From assembly GCA_038330085.1 (NCBI GenBank), contig JBBQNP010000148.1, positions 1 to 11,194 of the forward strand: DNA of 11,194 nt, in the 5' to 3' direction. This DNA is from JAEUIA01 sp038330085. Its GTDB lineage: Bacteria; Planctomycetota; UBA1135; GCA-002686595. Position 1 is the first letter of the stretch. Each line of letters begins with the position of its first letter. A program made the translations under genes and the position numbers. The notes below the pieces were generated by a model. The model was not told the origin of the DNA. It saw only the letters and a list, made by a program, of their open reading frames with translations, and ran no database searches. Shown here piece after piece: positions 1 to 6,970 of this stretch.

Positions 1-788
1 CCGACCAGGCACAGCCCACCCAGCGTCCCTCCGACCCAGCCGATGCCGTGCTCCGTCAGCCCGACGAAGTCCACACCGACGAGGCGCGCCGGAGCCTCGA
101 CCATGTCGCGCCATGTGAAGCGCGCAATGCGCGGCCAGTCGTTCGAGTACTGCGCCGGCAACACCGTCACGAACCACGGCGTCCAGGCTGCGACACCCAG
201 AGCGCACGCCGCGGCCGCAGCGATCACGCCCTTGCGCGACAGCGCCCCGTCTCGCGCGCGCACGATCGCCTGCGCGACGACCACGAGCCCGACGAGTGCG
301 CCGTAGTAGTGCAGCCCCGTCGCGATCGAGACACCCACCGCGACCACGATCCACCTCCACGCTCGCTGCTCCTTCCACGCCGCGCGCGCCGCGAGCAGCG
401 TGCAGAGCGTCGCGATCTCGACGAACGCGTACATGCGCACCTCGTGTGCGATCCACACGAGCAGGGGCGACGCTGCATACAGCGCCACCGCCCACGCTGC
501 CCGCTCGCGTCCGACCCACGCCCGCGCGAGCGGCACGAACATCACGAGCGACACGCACGACACGAGCGCGGGCAGGCTGCGCAGCGCCAAATCGCTCCAT
601 CCGAACACGCTCCCCCACGCGCGCCACACGAGGAACGAAAGTGGCGGGTGGCTGTCGTCGCGCAGCGCCGCAATCATGTCGCTCGCCTGCGCGATGCGGA
701 GCGACAACCCCTCGTCGATCCAAAACGAGTGCACTTCCGGTCGCGCGAGCCGCAGCACGAACCCCGCCAGGACGAGCGCGATCGTCAC
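1..788 (-). CDS. GT39/PMT_2-like membrane glycosyltransferase, N-terminal part (runs off left edge)
   Basis: This is the first 262 codons of a polytopic membrane protein; the 3' end lies outside the window. The translation has a hydrophobic first segment (residues 2-15), then FWIDEGLSLRIA with the acidic pair D25-E26, then DDSHPPLSFLVW (H47-P48-P49) and WSDLALRSLPAL, followed by alternating hydrophobic helices and SPLLVWIAHEVRMYAF. The DE after TM1, the HPPL motif and the P...RMYA stretch are typical of GT-C enzymes of the ArnT/PMT_2 (GT39) type, which use polyprenyl-phosphate sugars on the outer face of the inner membrane. Acceptor and sugar cannot be inferred. I chose GTG at 788 because GGAGGT lies 13 bases upstream. 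An in-frame TTG at 842 would add MHSAREPTLSCSEVLARR and give a more usual positively charged N-terminus, so the start is uncertain. A TAG closes the frame near 860. It follows the dehydrogenase gene on the same strand. Confidence 0.85.
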   Translation of the reverse strand, partial: MTIALVLAGFVLRLARPEVHSFWIDEGLSLRIAQASDMIAALRDDSHPPLSFLVWRAWGSVFGWSDLALRSLPALVSCVSLVMFVPLARAWVGRERAAWAVALYAASPLLVWIAHEVRMYAFVEIATLCTLLAARAAWKEQRAWRWIVVAVGVSIATGLHYYGALVGLVVVAQAIVRARDGALSRKGVIAAAAACALGVAAWTPWFVTVLPAQYSNDWPRIARFTWRDMVEAPARLVGVDFVGLTEHGIGWVGGTLGGLCLV

Positions 789-846
789 GCGCCGCGCGAG
801 GACCTCCGAACAACTCAGTGTGGGTTCGCGCGCGCTGTGCAAGCGC

Positions 847-867
847 CGGCGAGACTACCTCACGCCG
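847..867 (-). terminator. Short hairpin directly after the dehydrogenase stop codon
   Basis: CGGCG-A-GA-CTACC-TC-A-CGCCG forms five GC pairs, an A-A mismatch, two more pairs and a five-base loop, abutting the stop codon at 868-870. There is no T-run after it, so it is at best a weak or GC-type terminator. It could also simply reflect high GC. It would separate the dehydrogenase from the downstream glycosyltransferase. Confidence 0.3.
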
Positions 868-3800
868 TCACGGGATCCACGTCACGCGCAGCGCGTTCGT
901 CAGGTTGTACAGCGAGCCCGTGCAGAACGAGGCCTGGTTCCTGTACCAAGCCTGGTAATAGCGCGCGCCCTCTCCCGTGAGCCCCGTCGAGAGCGACAGC
1001 GGATCGTCGCCCGCCGGCGCCCCGACCGAGCACGCGCCGTTCACCGTCGAGTGCAGACCCAACCGAACGACCGTGCCGCCGCAGCAGCGGAGCCCGTCTC
1101 CGAACACGACACCGCTTCCGCCGCCGACGATCGTCGTGCCCTGGAAGAAGAGCGCCGTGGTGCTCGGCGGCAGGCTGGATGCCGACAACAACAGCGTGTC
1201 GTTCGACAACCGCGCGACCCCCACCGCGTCGAGACGCCCGCCGCCGGTGCCGAAGGAGTTCTCGCAGCCGCGCCCCGTGGCGCCGTTGTTCCCGCACGGA
1301 CAAGCCGTACCGCTGCCGTCGCCGGCGCAGACGACGTCGGGCATGCAATCGGGGTAGAGGTACACGTGGTCCTCGCCCGACAAGCCCGCCGCGTCGGTCA
1401 CCTTGAGCGCGACCTCGTAGAAGTACGTCGGCCCGTCGCAGCCGACCGGCGTGATGACCGTGCTCGTCGTGCAAGCCGGGTCGATCGGCTCGGGGTGGAT
1501 GTGATCGTCGTGATGCAAGGTCGTCTGCCACGCGCACGTGAGCTGCGCCGGGCCGTGCTCGAGGTCGGTCACGTTCGCCGTCAAGGTCGGCGTGATCGTC
1601 GACGTGAGCGGATACGTCGAGCCGTCGATCGGGCTCGTGATGTGCACGACCGGCGGCGTGTTGTTCAACGACACGATCAACGTCGTGCTCGCCATCCCGC
1701 CGACCGGATCGCGCACGGTGAGCCTGACGTCGCGCTCGATCGGCTGGTTCGCGAGAGCGGGATCGTCCGCGATCACGCGCAGCTCGCCCACGCTGATGTA
1801 TCCGCCCGATCCACCGGGTACGCCCACGACCCGGATCTGCGTGCCGACAGCGGGAGCGAACTCGAGGCGGTATGTCCCGAAGTCAGCGCCGTTCGCGTTG
1901 CCGTAGCTCGGCGTCGCGACGGACGAGGGCACGAGCGACCAGTGAGTACCGTCGCCGACCTGCACGCGCAGCTGGTCGAACCAGCCTCCGTCGGGGTGGT
2001 GCACGCCCTCTTGGAAGACGAGCGCATGGAACACGCGCGTCGTCGGGAACGAATACCCGATCCAGTCGAGCGAGCCCTGATCCCCCGCGTGAAACGTGTC
2101 GTACTGTCGCTGCGCGTCCTGCGTTCCCAGCGGAGGCATGTCTCCGTCGCGGATGATCTCCGGGTCTTGGTTGCCCGAGCCGAGCGGATGCGGCGGTGTG
2201 AGCTCGAACATGCGCGCGATGATCGTGCCCTGCGCCGTGATGTCGCTCGTCGCGTAGTAGATGTGCGTCGGGTCCTCGACCGCGCTCGTCGAACCGTCGC
2301 CGAAATCCCACTCGTACGTGAGCGGCTGCATCTCGGGATCGGTGCTGCCCGAGCCCGTGAACTGAACGCCGAGCGGCGCGGGGCCGTAGTACGAAGATGC
2401 CGTCGCCACGGCGACCGGCGGCAGGTTGGTCGAGTAGATGATGCGCCGCACCTCCGCCAGCCCGGAGCTCGCCTCGTACGCGGCGAAGTACAACCCGCCG
2501 CTCGCAGGATCGGCCGCGAGGTCGACGATCGTCCCCGATTGCGGTCCGCGCGCGAACGACTCGATCCGGATCGGCACGCCCAGTGGGTCGAACTCCATGC
2601 GCTGGATCCAGCTCGCCACGTAGTCGACCATGTAGTACGAGCCCTGATACTCCGGCGGAAAGCCCGCGCCCGAGAACCACGCGCCGCCGATCGAGCAGTG
2701 ACCCCCGAAGGACTGGCCGACGATCGGCGAGCCCGGAGCATCGAGGGCGATCGTCGCGGCTTGCGCTCCCTGGAACGTGCCCGTCCGCGAAGGACCGAGG
2801 CCGTGGAACCAGTCGACGAGCGGGCGCTTGTGCACGAAGCGCGGGAGGCTCGCCGGCACTTGCTGCGCCGTGTCGCACGGATTGCGCCAGCTCGGAACGC
2901 TCAACGCGTCCTGCACGAGCAAGTCGGAGAACTTGAACCACGCTTGCGTGCATGCGCCCACTCCGAAGAGCGGGTTGGGCGCGTCGAGATCGAACGGGCA
3001 CTGTGCCGTGTACTGCGCGTGCGCTTCGAGCCCTTCGTAGAGCGGCCAACCGAAGTCGAGCGCCGGTCCGTCGCACACGTCGAGCTCTTCCCACGCGTTC
3101 CAGCCGACGTCGCCGATCCACAGCGTGCCCGGCTGACCGAGCGCCGGATCGTGCGCTCCTGTCCCCGGTTGCAGCGACATGCGGAACGGGTTGCGCAAAC
3201 CGAGCCCCCACACGCGCGAGCGCGCCGCTCGGGGCGCCGTCGGATCGAACCACGGGTTGCTCGCGACGCCGTCGCCGTTGTTCGGGTCGATGCGCAGGAT
3301 CTTGCCCGACAGAGAATCGACGAGCTGCGCACGGAACGCGCCGACGTCCTCGGCCGCGCGGATGATGCCGTCGGCGAGCGCCGTGTTGCTGCTGCCGGGC
3401 ACGGGGCCGCCCCGGTCGACGGTGTTGAAGCTCGCGCTCTCGCCGACCGACACCAGCAGCGTGCCGTCCTCGCCGAACACGAGCGTGCCCATGCCGTGCG
3501 ACTGGAAGCAGATCGGGATGCCTGTCGTCATCGACTCGCCGACGAGGATCCTGCGCGACCCCGGCACGAGGGTGAGCGCCGGCGATTGCACGTCGAGCGT
3601 GAAGCGCGTGATGCGCGCGATCGTGTCGTGGAAGTACTGGTTCGCAGTCGGGTCGTAGGCGGGCGTTCCGAAGTTGACGAGGTAGTGGTAGTCGACGACG
3701 TAACCCGCGTACACGCGGCCGTTCTGCAGGAACAAGGGGTCGAGCGCGAACGCGAGCAGGCCGTGGTCGGACCAGTCGCCGACTTCTTCGCGGATGTCGA

Positions 3801-4047
3801 TCACAGGCTGCGCGGACTTCACGCCGTTCTCGACGAGCCACACGCGGCCTGCTTTTTCCCACACGAACATGCGTCCGTCGGCGGCGAAGGTCAGACCGGT
3901 CGGCTGCACCCAGGCCGAGCCGACGGGAACGGTCGAGAATCCAGGCGGGAACTGAGCGTGGGATACCGCTGCGAAAACGAGCGGGCACGCGAGCGTCAGT
4001 GCACGACGCCACGACGTACCCCACGCCGGAAGCTGACGCGGGACCAT
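868..4047 (-). CDS. Secreted glucose/sorbosone dehydrogenase-type beta-propeller with PKD, discoidin-like and planctomycete C-terminal modules
   Basis: A 1059-residue exported protein. The signal peptide has RR at 14-15, a hydrophobic core at 17-28 and a likely cut at SHA-Q (31/32). Residues ~40-540 match the GSDH/soluble PQQ-glucose dehydrogenase propeller: PTGLTFAADGRMFVWEKAG, SDHGLLAFALDP (H95 aligns with the family's catalytic His), GMGTLVFGEDGTLLVSVGE, GKILRIDPNNGDG, WGLGLRNPFR and WIGDVGWNAWEELD. Residues ~544-598 begin a PKD fold (YEWDFGDG). A discoidin-like stretch (~615-760) follows, then ERDVRLTVRDPVGG, which looks like the missing PKD end strands. A second Ig/PKD-like module (~796-900) carries HHDDHIHPEP. 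Residues 901-1059 are the Cys-containing C-terminal module. Expected role: PQQ-dependent oxidation of a sugar or alcohol, or carbohydrate binding, outside the cytoplasm; the substrate is unknown. ATG at 4047 is preferred because it gives the signal peptide; the frame is open to 4497, but that would cover the divergent gene. Confidence 0.93.
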   Translation of the reverse strand: MVPRQLPAWGTSWRRALTLACPLVFAAVSHAQFPPGFSTVPVGSAWVQPTGLTFAADGRMFVWEKAGRVWLVENGVKSAQPVIDIREEVGDWSDHGLLAFALDPLFLQNGRVYAGYVVDYHYLVNFGTPAYDPTANQYFHDTIARITRFTLDVQSPALTLVPGSRRILVGESMTTGIPICFQSHGMGTLVFGEDGTLLVSVGESASFNTVDRGGPVPGSSNTALADGIIRAAEDVGAFRAQLVDSLSGKILRIDPNNGDGVASNPWFDPTAPRAARSRVWGLGLRNPFRMSLQPGTGAHDPALGQPGTLWIGDVGWNAWEELDVCDGPALDFGWPLYEGLEAHAQYTAQCPFDLDAPNPLFGVGACTQAWFKFSDLLVQDALSVPSWRNPCDTAQQVPASLPRFVHKRPLVDWFHGLGPSRTGTFQGAQAATIALDAPGSPIVGQSFGGHCSIGGAWFSGAGFPPEYQGSYYMVDYVASWIQRMEFDPLGVPIRIESFARGPQSGTIVDLAADPASGGLYFAAYEASSGLAEVRRIIYSTNLPPVAVATASSYYGPAPLGVQFTGSGSTDPEMQPLTYEWDFGDGSTSAVEDPTHIYYATSDITAQGTIIARMFELTPPHPLGSGNQDPEIIRDGDMPPLGTQDAQRQYDTFHAGDQGSLDWIGYSFPTTRVFHALVFQEGVHHPDGGWFDQLRVQVGDGTHWSLVPSSVATPSYGNANGADFGTYRLEFAPAVGTQIRVVGVPGGSGGYISVGELRVIADDPALANQPIERDVRLTVRDPVGGMASTTLIVSLNNTPPVVHITSPIDGSTYPLTSTITPTLTANVTDLEHGPAQLTCAWQTTLHHDDHIHPEPIDPACTTSTVITPVGCDGPTYFYEVALKVTDAAGLSGEDHVYLYPDCMPDVVCAGDGSGTACPCGNNGATGRGCENSFGTGGGRLDAVGVARLSNDTLLLSASSLPPSTTALFFQGTTIVGGGSGVVFGDGLRCCGGTVVRLGLHSTVNGACSVGAPAGDDPLSLSTGLTGEGARYYQAWYRNQASFCTGSLYNLTNALRVTWIP

Positions 4048-4189
4048 GGAGCAAGAGTACCCCCGACCGAAAAACTCCGCGTGAAAACAGGGTTCGAAGT
4101 TGAGAATGTGCGGAACCGAACGGTCCCTGGGAGCGTCGCCCTCGCGGGCGGGCTCGTGGGCAGGACATTGCGAAAGGTACGATCGCCTC
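4048..4189. promoter_or_regulatory. Divergent intergenic region between dehydrogenase and secretin-like gene
   Basis: These 142 bases separate two divergent starts and should hold both promoters. The part nearest the dehydrogenase (about 4060-4115) is noticeably richer in A and T than the surroundings, with short A-runs and a TTCGAA palindrome, as expected of a promoter. I see no convincing -35/-10 pair. TACGAT at 4178-4183 resembles a -10 box but lies only six bases before the ATG at 4190, which would imply a leaderless message; no -35 supports it. Confidence 0.4.
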
Positions 4190-4852
4190 ATGAAGCTCCC
4201 CTGCCTCCTGATCGTTCCCGCGCTCGCCTCCCTCTTCGTTCTGAACCTGGCCTGCTCGACGGCGGGCAGCGACGGTCGGTCCTCGGCAGCCAACCTGTCG
4301 AGCGCCGCGCGCTTCGAGATCGAGGTGAAGCTGATCACCGCCGGCGCCGATGCGTGCCAGAAGCTCGGCCTCGGCGATGTCGCGCACGTCGTCTCCGCCG
4401 ACGCAGCCAAGGAACTCATCAATACGGCATCCGCGACGTGCGGCATCGTGTCGCGACCGCGCATCGTCGTGACCGAGGGCGGCGTGGCCTTCATCACGAC
4501 GACGACCAGGACGCCCTACCTGAAGGACTACGACGCCGATGCGCAACCGGTGATGGACAGCATCGAGCACGGCGTGCACATCGAAGCTACGCCGAAATCC
4601 TCTGCGGATGACCGAGCCAACGTTGCCTTCAGCATCGAGGTGTCGAACCTCCTCGAACCGATGCGTTCCGCGGAAGTCACGCTCCCAGGGAGAGGGAAGA
4701 CCATGACGGTGCAACTGCCTCTGGTCGTGTCGCGTCAGGTGACGACCTCGTTCGTGCTCGGCGCCGATGAGGCCGCGATCCTGCCGATGGGGCCGACCAC
4801 CGGAGACGATCCCGTGCGTGCCGTCGTGCTCCGCGTGCGCCGCATCGTCTGA
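4190..4852 (+). CDS. Exported free-standing secretin-like (type II/III secretion superfamily) domain protein
   Basis: A 220-residue protein with an N-terminal export signal (MKLPCLLIVPALASLFVLNLAC); the Cys at 22 may be a lipidation site, but the preceding residues only loosely fit a lipobox. From ~40 the order of elements follows a secretin C-domain: FEIEVKLITA; then INTASATCGIVSRPRIVVTEGGVAFIT, equivalent to the 'v.vlS.Prit...nq.A.i' segment; TRTPYLKDY; an HGVHIEATPKSSADDRANVAFSIEVS beta stretch; LPLVVSRQVTTSFVLGADEAAILPMG, equivalent to 'r.v.t.v.v.dGetvvlGG'; and a closing VRAVVLRVRRIV strand. The segment that forms the membrane lip and gate in true secretins is replaced by a short TTGDDP turn, and no N-domains precede it. 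It may therefore be a periplasmic or lipid-anchored structural module rather than a pore. Its partner is unknown. It lies 93 bases upstream of the metal cluster and could be co-transcribed. The fold call rests on motif order. Confidence 0.75.
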   Translation: MKLPCLLIVPALASLFVLNLACSTAGSDGRSSAANLSSAARFEIEVKLITAGADACQKLGLGDVAHVVSADAAKELINTASATCGIVSRPRIVVTEGGVAFITTTTRTPYLKDYDADAQPVMDSIEHGVHIEATPKSSADDRANVAFSIEVSNLLEPMRSAEVTLPGRGKTMTVQLPLVVSRQVTTSFVLGADEAAILPMGPTTGDDPVRAVVLRVRRIV

Positions 4853-4872
4853 TCCAAGGCCGGACAACACGA

Positions 4873-4889
4873 CCTTTGCGCGCAAAAGG
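4873..4889. promoter_or_regulatory. Palindrome upstream of the metal cluster (possible operator or terminator stem)
   Basis: CCTTTGCGCGCAAAAGG contains a perfect 12-base palindrome, TTTGCGCGCAAA (4875-4886), extended imperfectly on both sides. It lies 20 bases after the stop of the secretin-like gene and 56 bases before the ATG at 4946. That position suits an operator in front of the metal genes. It could equally be the stem of a terminator, but no T-run follows. It does not match the Zur or Fur boxes I know. Confidence 0.3.
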
Positions 4890-4945
4890 GCTCAGTGCGT
4901 CGGCGCCGCTTGCGTCGTCGAGCGGGGCAAGCTAGCGTTTCTCGC

Positions 4946-5287
4946 ATGAACCGCGCGCAGCGACCCGGTCGGCGATCCATTCGCCGATCCACCCGCAGGC
5001 CGCGCTGGGTTCTGGTCGCTCTCGTTCTCGCGCTGATCGTCGGCTTGCTCGCCTGCGGTCCGGCACACGCCGCGTTGCACTCGCTCGTCTCGGGTGACGC
5101 GCACGCGGACGCCGACGGTTCCTACTGCACGGGTTGCAGTCTGAGCGGCCTCGAGCTGCCCGCATCCGTCTGTTTGTTCCGTCCTGCGTTGCGCGCGGTC
5201 GAGTTCGCGCAACTCCCGCCGAATCACGTACCGGCGGCACCGCCTCTCCTCACCCACTCTCCGCGCGGTCCGCCCGCGCGCGCCTGA
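4946..5287 (+). CDS. Small exported Cys/His-containing protein heading the metal cluster (possibly DUF2946-like)
   Basis: A 113-residue protein. A very basic N-terminus (about ten Arg in the first 20 residues) is followed by one hydrophobic segment (21-38) and GPAHAALHS, so it is exported or anchored. The mature part holds H45, H53, a CTGC pair (C61, C64), C76, H94 and H104, and ends THSPRGPPARA. Small secreted proteins with a His/Cys core and a terminal R(G/A)PPA, as in DUF2946-type families, are often found near heavy-metal genes, but the resemblance is loose and the family is not certain. Position right before the porin, binding protein and permease suggests a periplasmic metal-binding or sensing accessory; that is inference. 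ATG at 4946 is chosen; a GTG at 4895 would only add an arginine-rich extension. There is no clear ribosome binding site. Confidence 0.6.
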   Translation: MNRAQRPGRRSIRRSTRRPRWVLVALVLALIVGLLACGPAHAALHSLVSGDAHADADGSYCTGCSLSGLELPASVCLFRPALRAVEFAQLPPNHVPAAPPLLTHSPRGPPARA

Positions 5288-5507
5288 TTCGCCCTCACGA
5301 CCGGTTTGCCCTCGCGCGGGATCTCCCCGCCGAAGCGGCGGACGGCGGCGCCCACGCGGCGCAGGGAACGAGGGCTCGCACTTCAAGCGCACGTCGTGCG
5401 TCTGCGAGCACTCGATCACGAATCGAGGCCTCCACCGATCGCGTCTCCCTCGAGACTTGGCGCCCTTCTGTCGCGCGTCGAATCGGATGGACATTTCGAG
5501 GCGAACC
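5288..5507 (+). other. Intergenic leader of the porin gene
   Basis: There is no convincing gene in these 220 bases, since codon structure is lost after 5287. They contain a small hairpin, CCGCC-GAAGC-GGCGG (5327-5341), and an operator-like palindrome, CGCACG-T-CGTGCG (5388-5400). GAGG at 5498-5501, six bases before the porin ATG, is the likely ribosome binding site. None of the sites matches a known regulator. Confidence 0.3.
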
Positions 5508-6827
5508 ATGACCCTTTCTCACAAGACAACCCCGCACCGACTCTGGTGCATCGCGGGCGCGTGTCTGTGCGCGATGACCACATCGCGCGCGCAAGACACG
5601 ACTCCGACGGCGCCACCCGCTCAGCCCACATCCCAATCCGAGCCGCACCCGCAGACGATCCAGGATCTCGAAAAACGCATCGAGGCCCTTGAAGCTGCTC
5701 GCACTCAAGAGGCCAAGGACATGCAGGAGCAACTCGACGACCTCGAGGACGAGCTCGGCAAGACCAAGCAGAAAGCGTCGGTGCCCGCGCAGCAGACCGC
5801 GGGTGCTTTCAACCCGGGCATCACCGTGTTCGGCAACTTCCTGGCGCGTTCGGACAGCAAGCCCGTCTACGTCGACGACGATCCGGCCAATGCGCGCGTC
5901 GACGACCGCATGCAGTTGCGCGAGGTCGAGGTCGACTTCCGCGCCGCGATCGATCCGTGGGCCGACGGCGTCGTGATCACGTCCTTCAGTTCGGAAGTGC
6001 CCGGCGAGTTCAGCGCCAACATCGAGGAGGGCTACGTGCTGCTGAAGAAGCTGCCGTTCCTCGACACGGCCCCGGGAGGTTTGAAGGTCCAAGTCGGGCG
6101 TTTCCGGCCGGCCTTCGGGCGCTTCAACACGATCCACCTGCACGATCTGCCACAGGTCTCGTACCCGCGCGTCGTGCAGACGTTCCTCGGATCGGACGGG
6201 TTCACGGCCGACGGCATCTCGGGCGAGTTCTTCCTCCCTTCTCCGAGCGAGAACGACACGTTGGATGCGACGGTGCAGGTGCTCGACGGCGGCAACATCA
6301 AAGTCGACCCCAACTCCACGGCTTCCGACATCGCGGCGCTCGGTCACGTGAAGTGGTTCCACGACCTCGCACCCGGTCAGGATGTCGAAGTCGGCGTGTC
6401 GGGTTGGGGGTCGGACGCAGATCACCAGCTCTACGGACTCGACGCGACGTACCGCTGGAAGCCCTACCTCGCCGGCGAGTGGCACTCGTTCTTGATCGGC
6501 GGAGAGTTGTTCCACGCGAACCTCGACGACCCGGCGCTCTCGTCGCACCCGACCGGGTTCGACGTGTGGTCGCAGTACCAGCTCGATCAGAACCTGTACG
6601 CGGGCGTGCGCTACGACTGGACGCAGGAGCTCGAGGACGCGAGCCTCCACACGCAGACGTACGGTGCTTTCGTCACCTACTACACGACCGAGTTCCTGCG
6701 CTTCCGTGTCGGCGCGGAGCACTCGACCAGCGATCGAGCAGAGCTCGACGGCCTGACGTCGGTCTTCTTCGAGCTGAACATGGTGTTCGGCTCGCACCCG
6801 GCTGAGCCGTATTGGGTCAACCACTAG
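5508..6827 (+). CDS. Outer-membrane porin-like beta-barrel with N-terminal coiled coil, metal-cluster associated
   Basis: A 439-residue protein. The signal peptide spans 1-28 (cut at SRA-Q), followed by a Pro/Gln/Thr-rich linker. A coiled coil at ~49-90 (IQDLEKRIEALEAARTQE...) leads to a barrel at ~100-439. The barrel opens with AFNPGITVFGNF and has alternating amphipathic strands (REVEVDFRAAIDPWADGVV, GGLKVQVGRFRPAFG), the NTIHLHDLP motif (His 210, 212) and a final strand FFELNMVFGSHPAEPYW. The FNP.I opening, N..H.HD.P motif and closing HPA are features I associate with a porin family encoded beside zinc/manganese ABC importers and often labelled OprO/P-like or zinc-regulated. No TonB plug domain is seen, so passive diffusion is more likely than TonB-driven uptake. 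Specificity is unproven. ATG at 5508 is chosen for its GAGG six bases upstream; ATG 5487 would extend the signal peptide by seven residues. The stop codon lies inside a long hairpin. Confidence 0.85.
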   Translation: MTLSHKTTPHRLWCIAGACLCAMTTSRAQDTTPTAPPAQPTSQSEPHPQTIQDLEKRIEALEAARTQEAKDMQEQLDDLEDELGKTKQKASVPAQQTAGAFNPGITVFGNFLARSDSKPVYVDDDPANARVDDRMQLREVEVDFRAAIDPWADGVVITSFSSEVPGEFSANIEEGYVLLKKLPFLDTAPGGLKVQVGRFRPAFGRFNTIHLHDLPQVSYPRVVQTFLGSDGFTADGISGEFFLPSPSENDTLDATVQVLDGGNIKVDPNSTASDIAALGHVKWFHDLAPGQDVEVGVSGWGSDADHQLYGLDATYRWKPYLAGEWHSFLIGGELFHANLDDPALSSHPTGFDVWSQYQLDQNLYAGVRYDWTQELEDASLHTQTYGAFVTYYTTEFLRFRVGAEHSTSDRAELDGLTSVFFELNMVFGSHPAEPYWVNH

Positions 6828-6860
6828 GCGCCGCGTACTCGCGGGGCCTAGTGGTTGACC
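6815..6860 (+). terminator. Long near-perfect hairpin containing the porin stop codon
   Basis: The left arm GGTCAACCACTAGGC (6815-6829) is the exact reverse complement of GCCTAGTGGTTGACC (6846-6860). Between them CCGCG (6831-6835) pairs with CGCGG (6840-6844) around a TACT loop, with a single G-G mismatch (6830/6845). The result is about 20 pairs. The left arm encodes the last porin codons and the TAG stop. No T-run follows, so this is either a GC-type terminator or attenuator or an mRNA 3'-end stabiliser, separating porin expression from the downstream ABC genes. Confidence 0.75.
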
Positions 6861-6883
6861 GTCGCGGCGCGACTCGCCGCGAC
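6861..6883 (+). terminator. Second hairpin immediately after the first
   Basis: GTCGCGGCG (6861-6869) pairs perfectly with CGCCGCGAC (6875-6883) around a CGACT loop. It starts on the base after the first hairpin ends, so the two form a tandem structure. There is no T-run. It is most likely part of the same termination or processing signal. Confidence 0.55.
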
Positions 6884-6900
6884 CAGCCTAAGTCGAGCCC

Positions 6901-6957
6901 GCTCCGACCCCCCCATCACCCCCCTCTCTCGCATCCCACTCTCCTCGCGCCCTACCC
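6901..6957 (+). promoter_or_regulatory. C-rich, G-poor leader of the metal-binding protein gene (rut-like)
   Basis: In these 57 bases I count about 36 C and only 5 G, in a genome where the two are otherwise balanced. A C-over-G bubble in an unstructured, untranslated leader is the known signature of Rho utilisation sites. With the tandem hairpins just upstream it could set how much transcription reaches the ABC genes. It might also be a simple low-complexity leader. GGAAG at 6958-6962, eight bases before the ATG, is the probable ribosome binding site. Confidence 0.4.
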
Positions 6958-6970
6958 GGAAGCACCTCTC

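Noticed and set aside
4048..4497. Extension of the dehydrogenase to an upstream ATG at 4497
   Set aside because: It would overlap most of the divergent secretin-like gene and bury a clear signal peptide inside the protein.
400..4611. A 1403-codon open frame on the plus strand
   Set aside because: It is antisense to the dehydrogenase, whose frame shows clear domains. The plus frame is Arg/Ala/Asp/Val low-complexity sequence with no recognisable motif. GC-rich codon use leaves the opposite frame open.
1883..4885. A 1000-codon open frame on the minus strand overlapping the dehydrogenase in another frame
   Set aside because: The translation is Arg-rich and has no domains. It is an out-of-frame shadow of the dehydrogenase.
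6812..6970. Extension of the metal-binding protein to a start inside the porin gene
   Set aside because: The extra residues are translated from the hairpins and the C-rich leader. ATG 6971 gives a proper signal peptide with GGAAG upstream.
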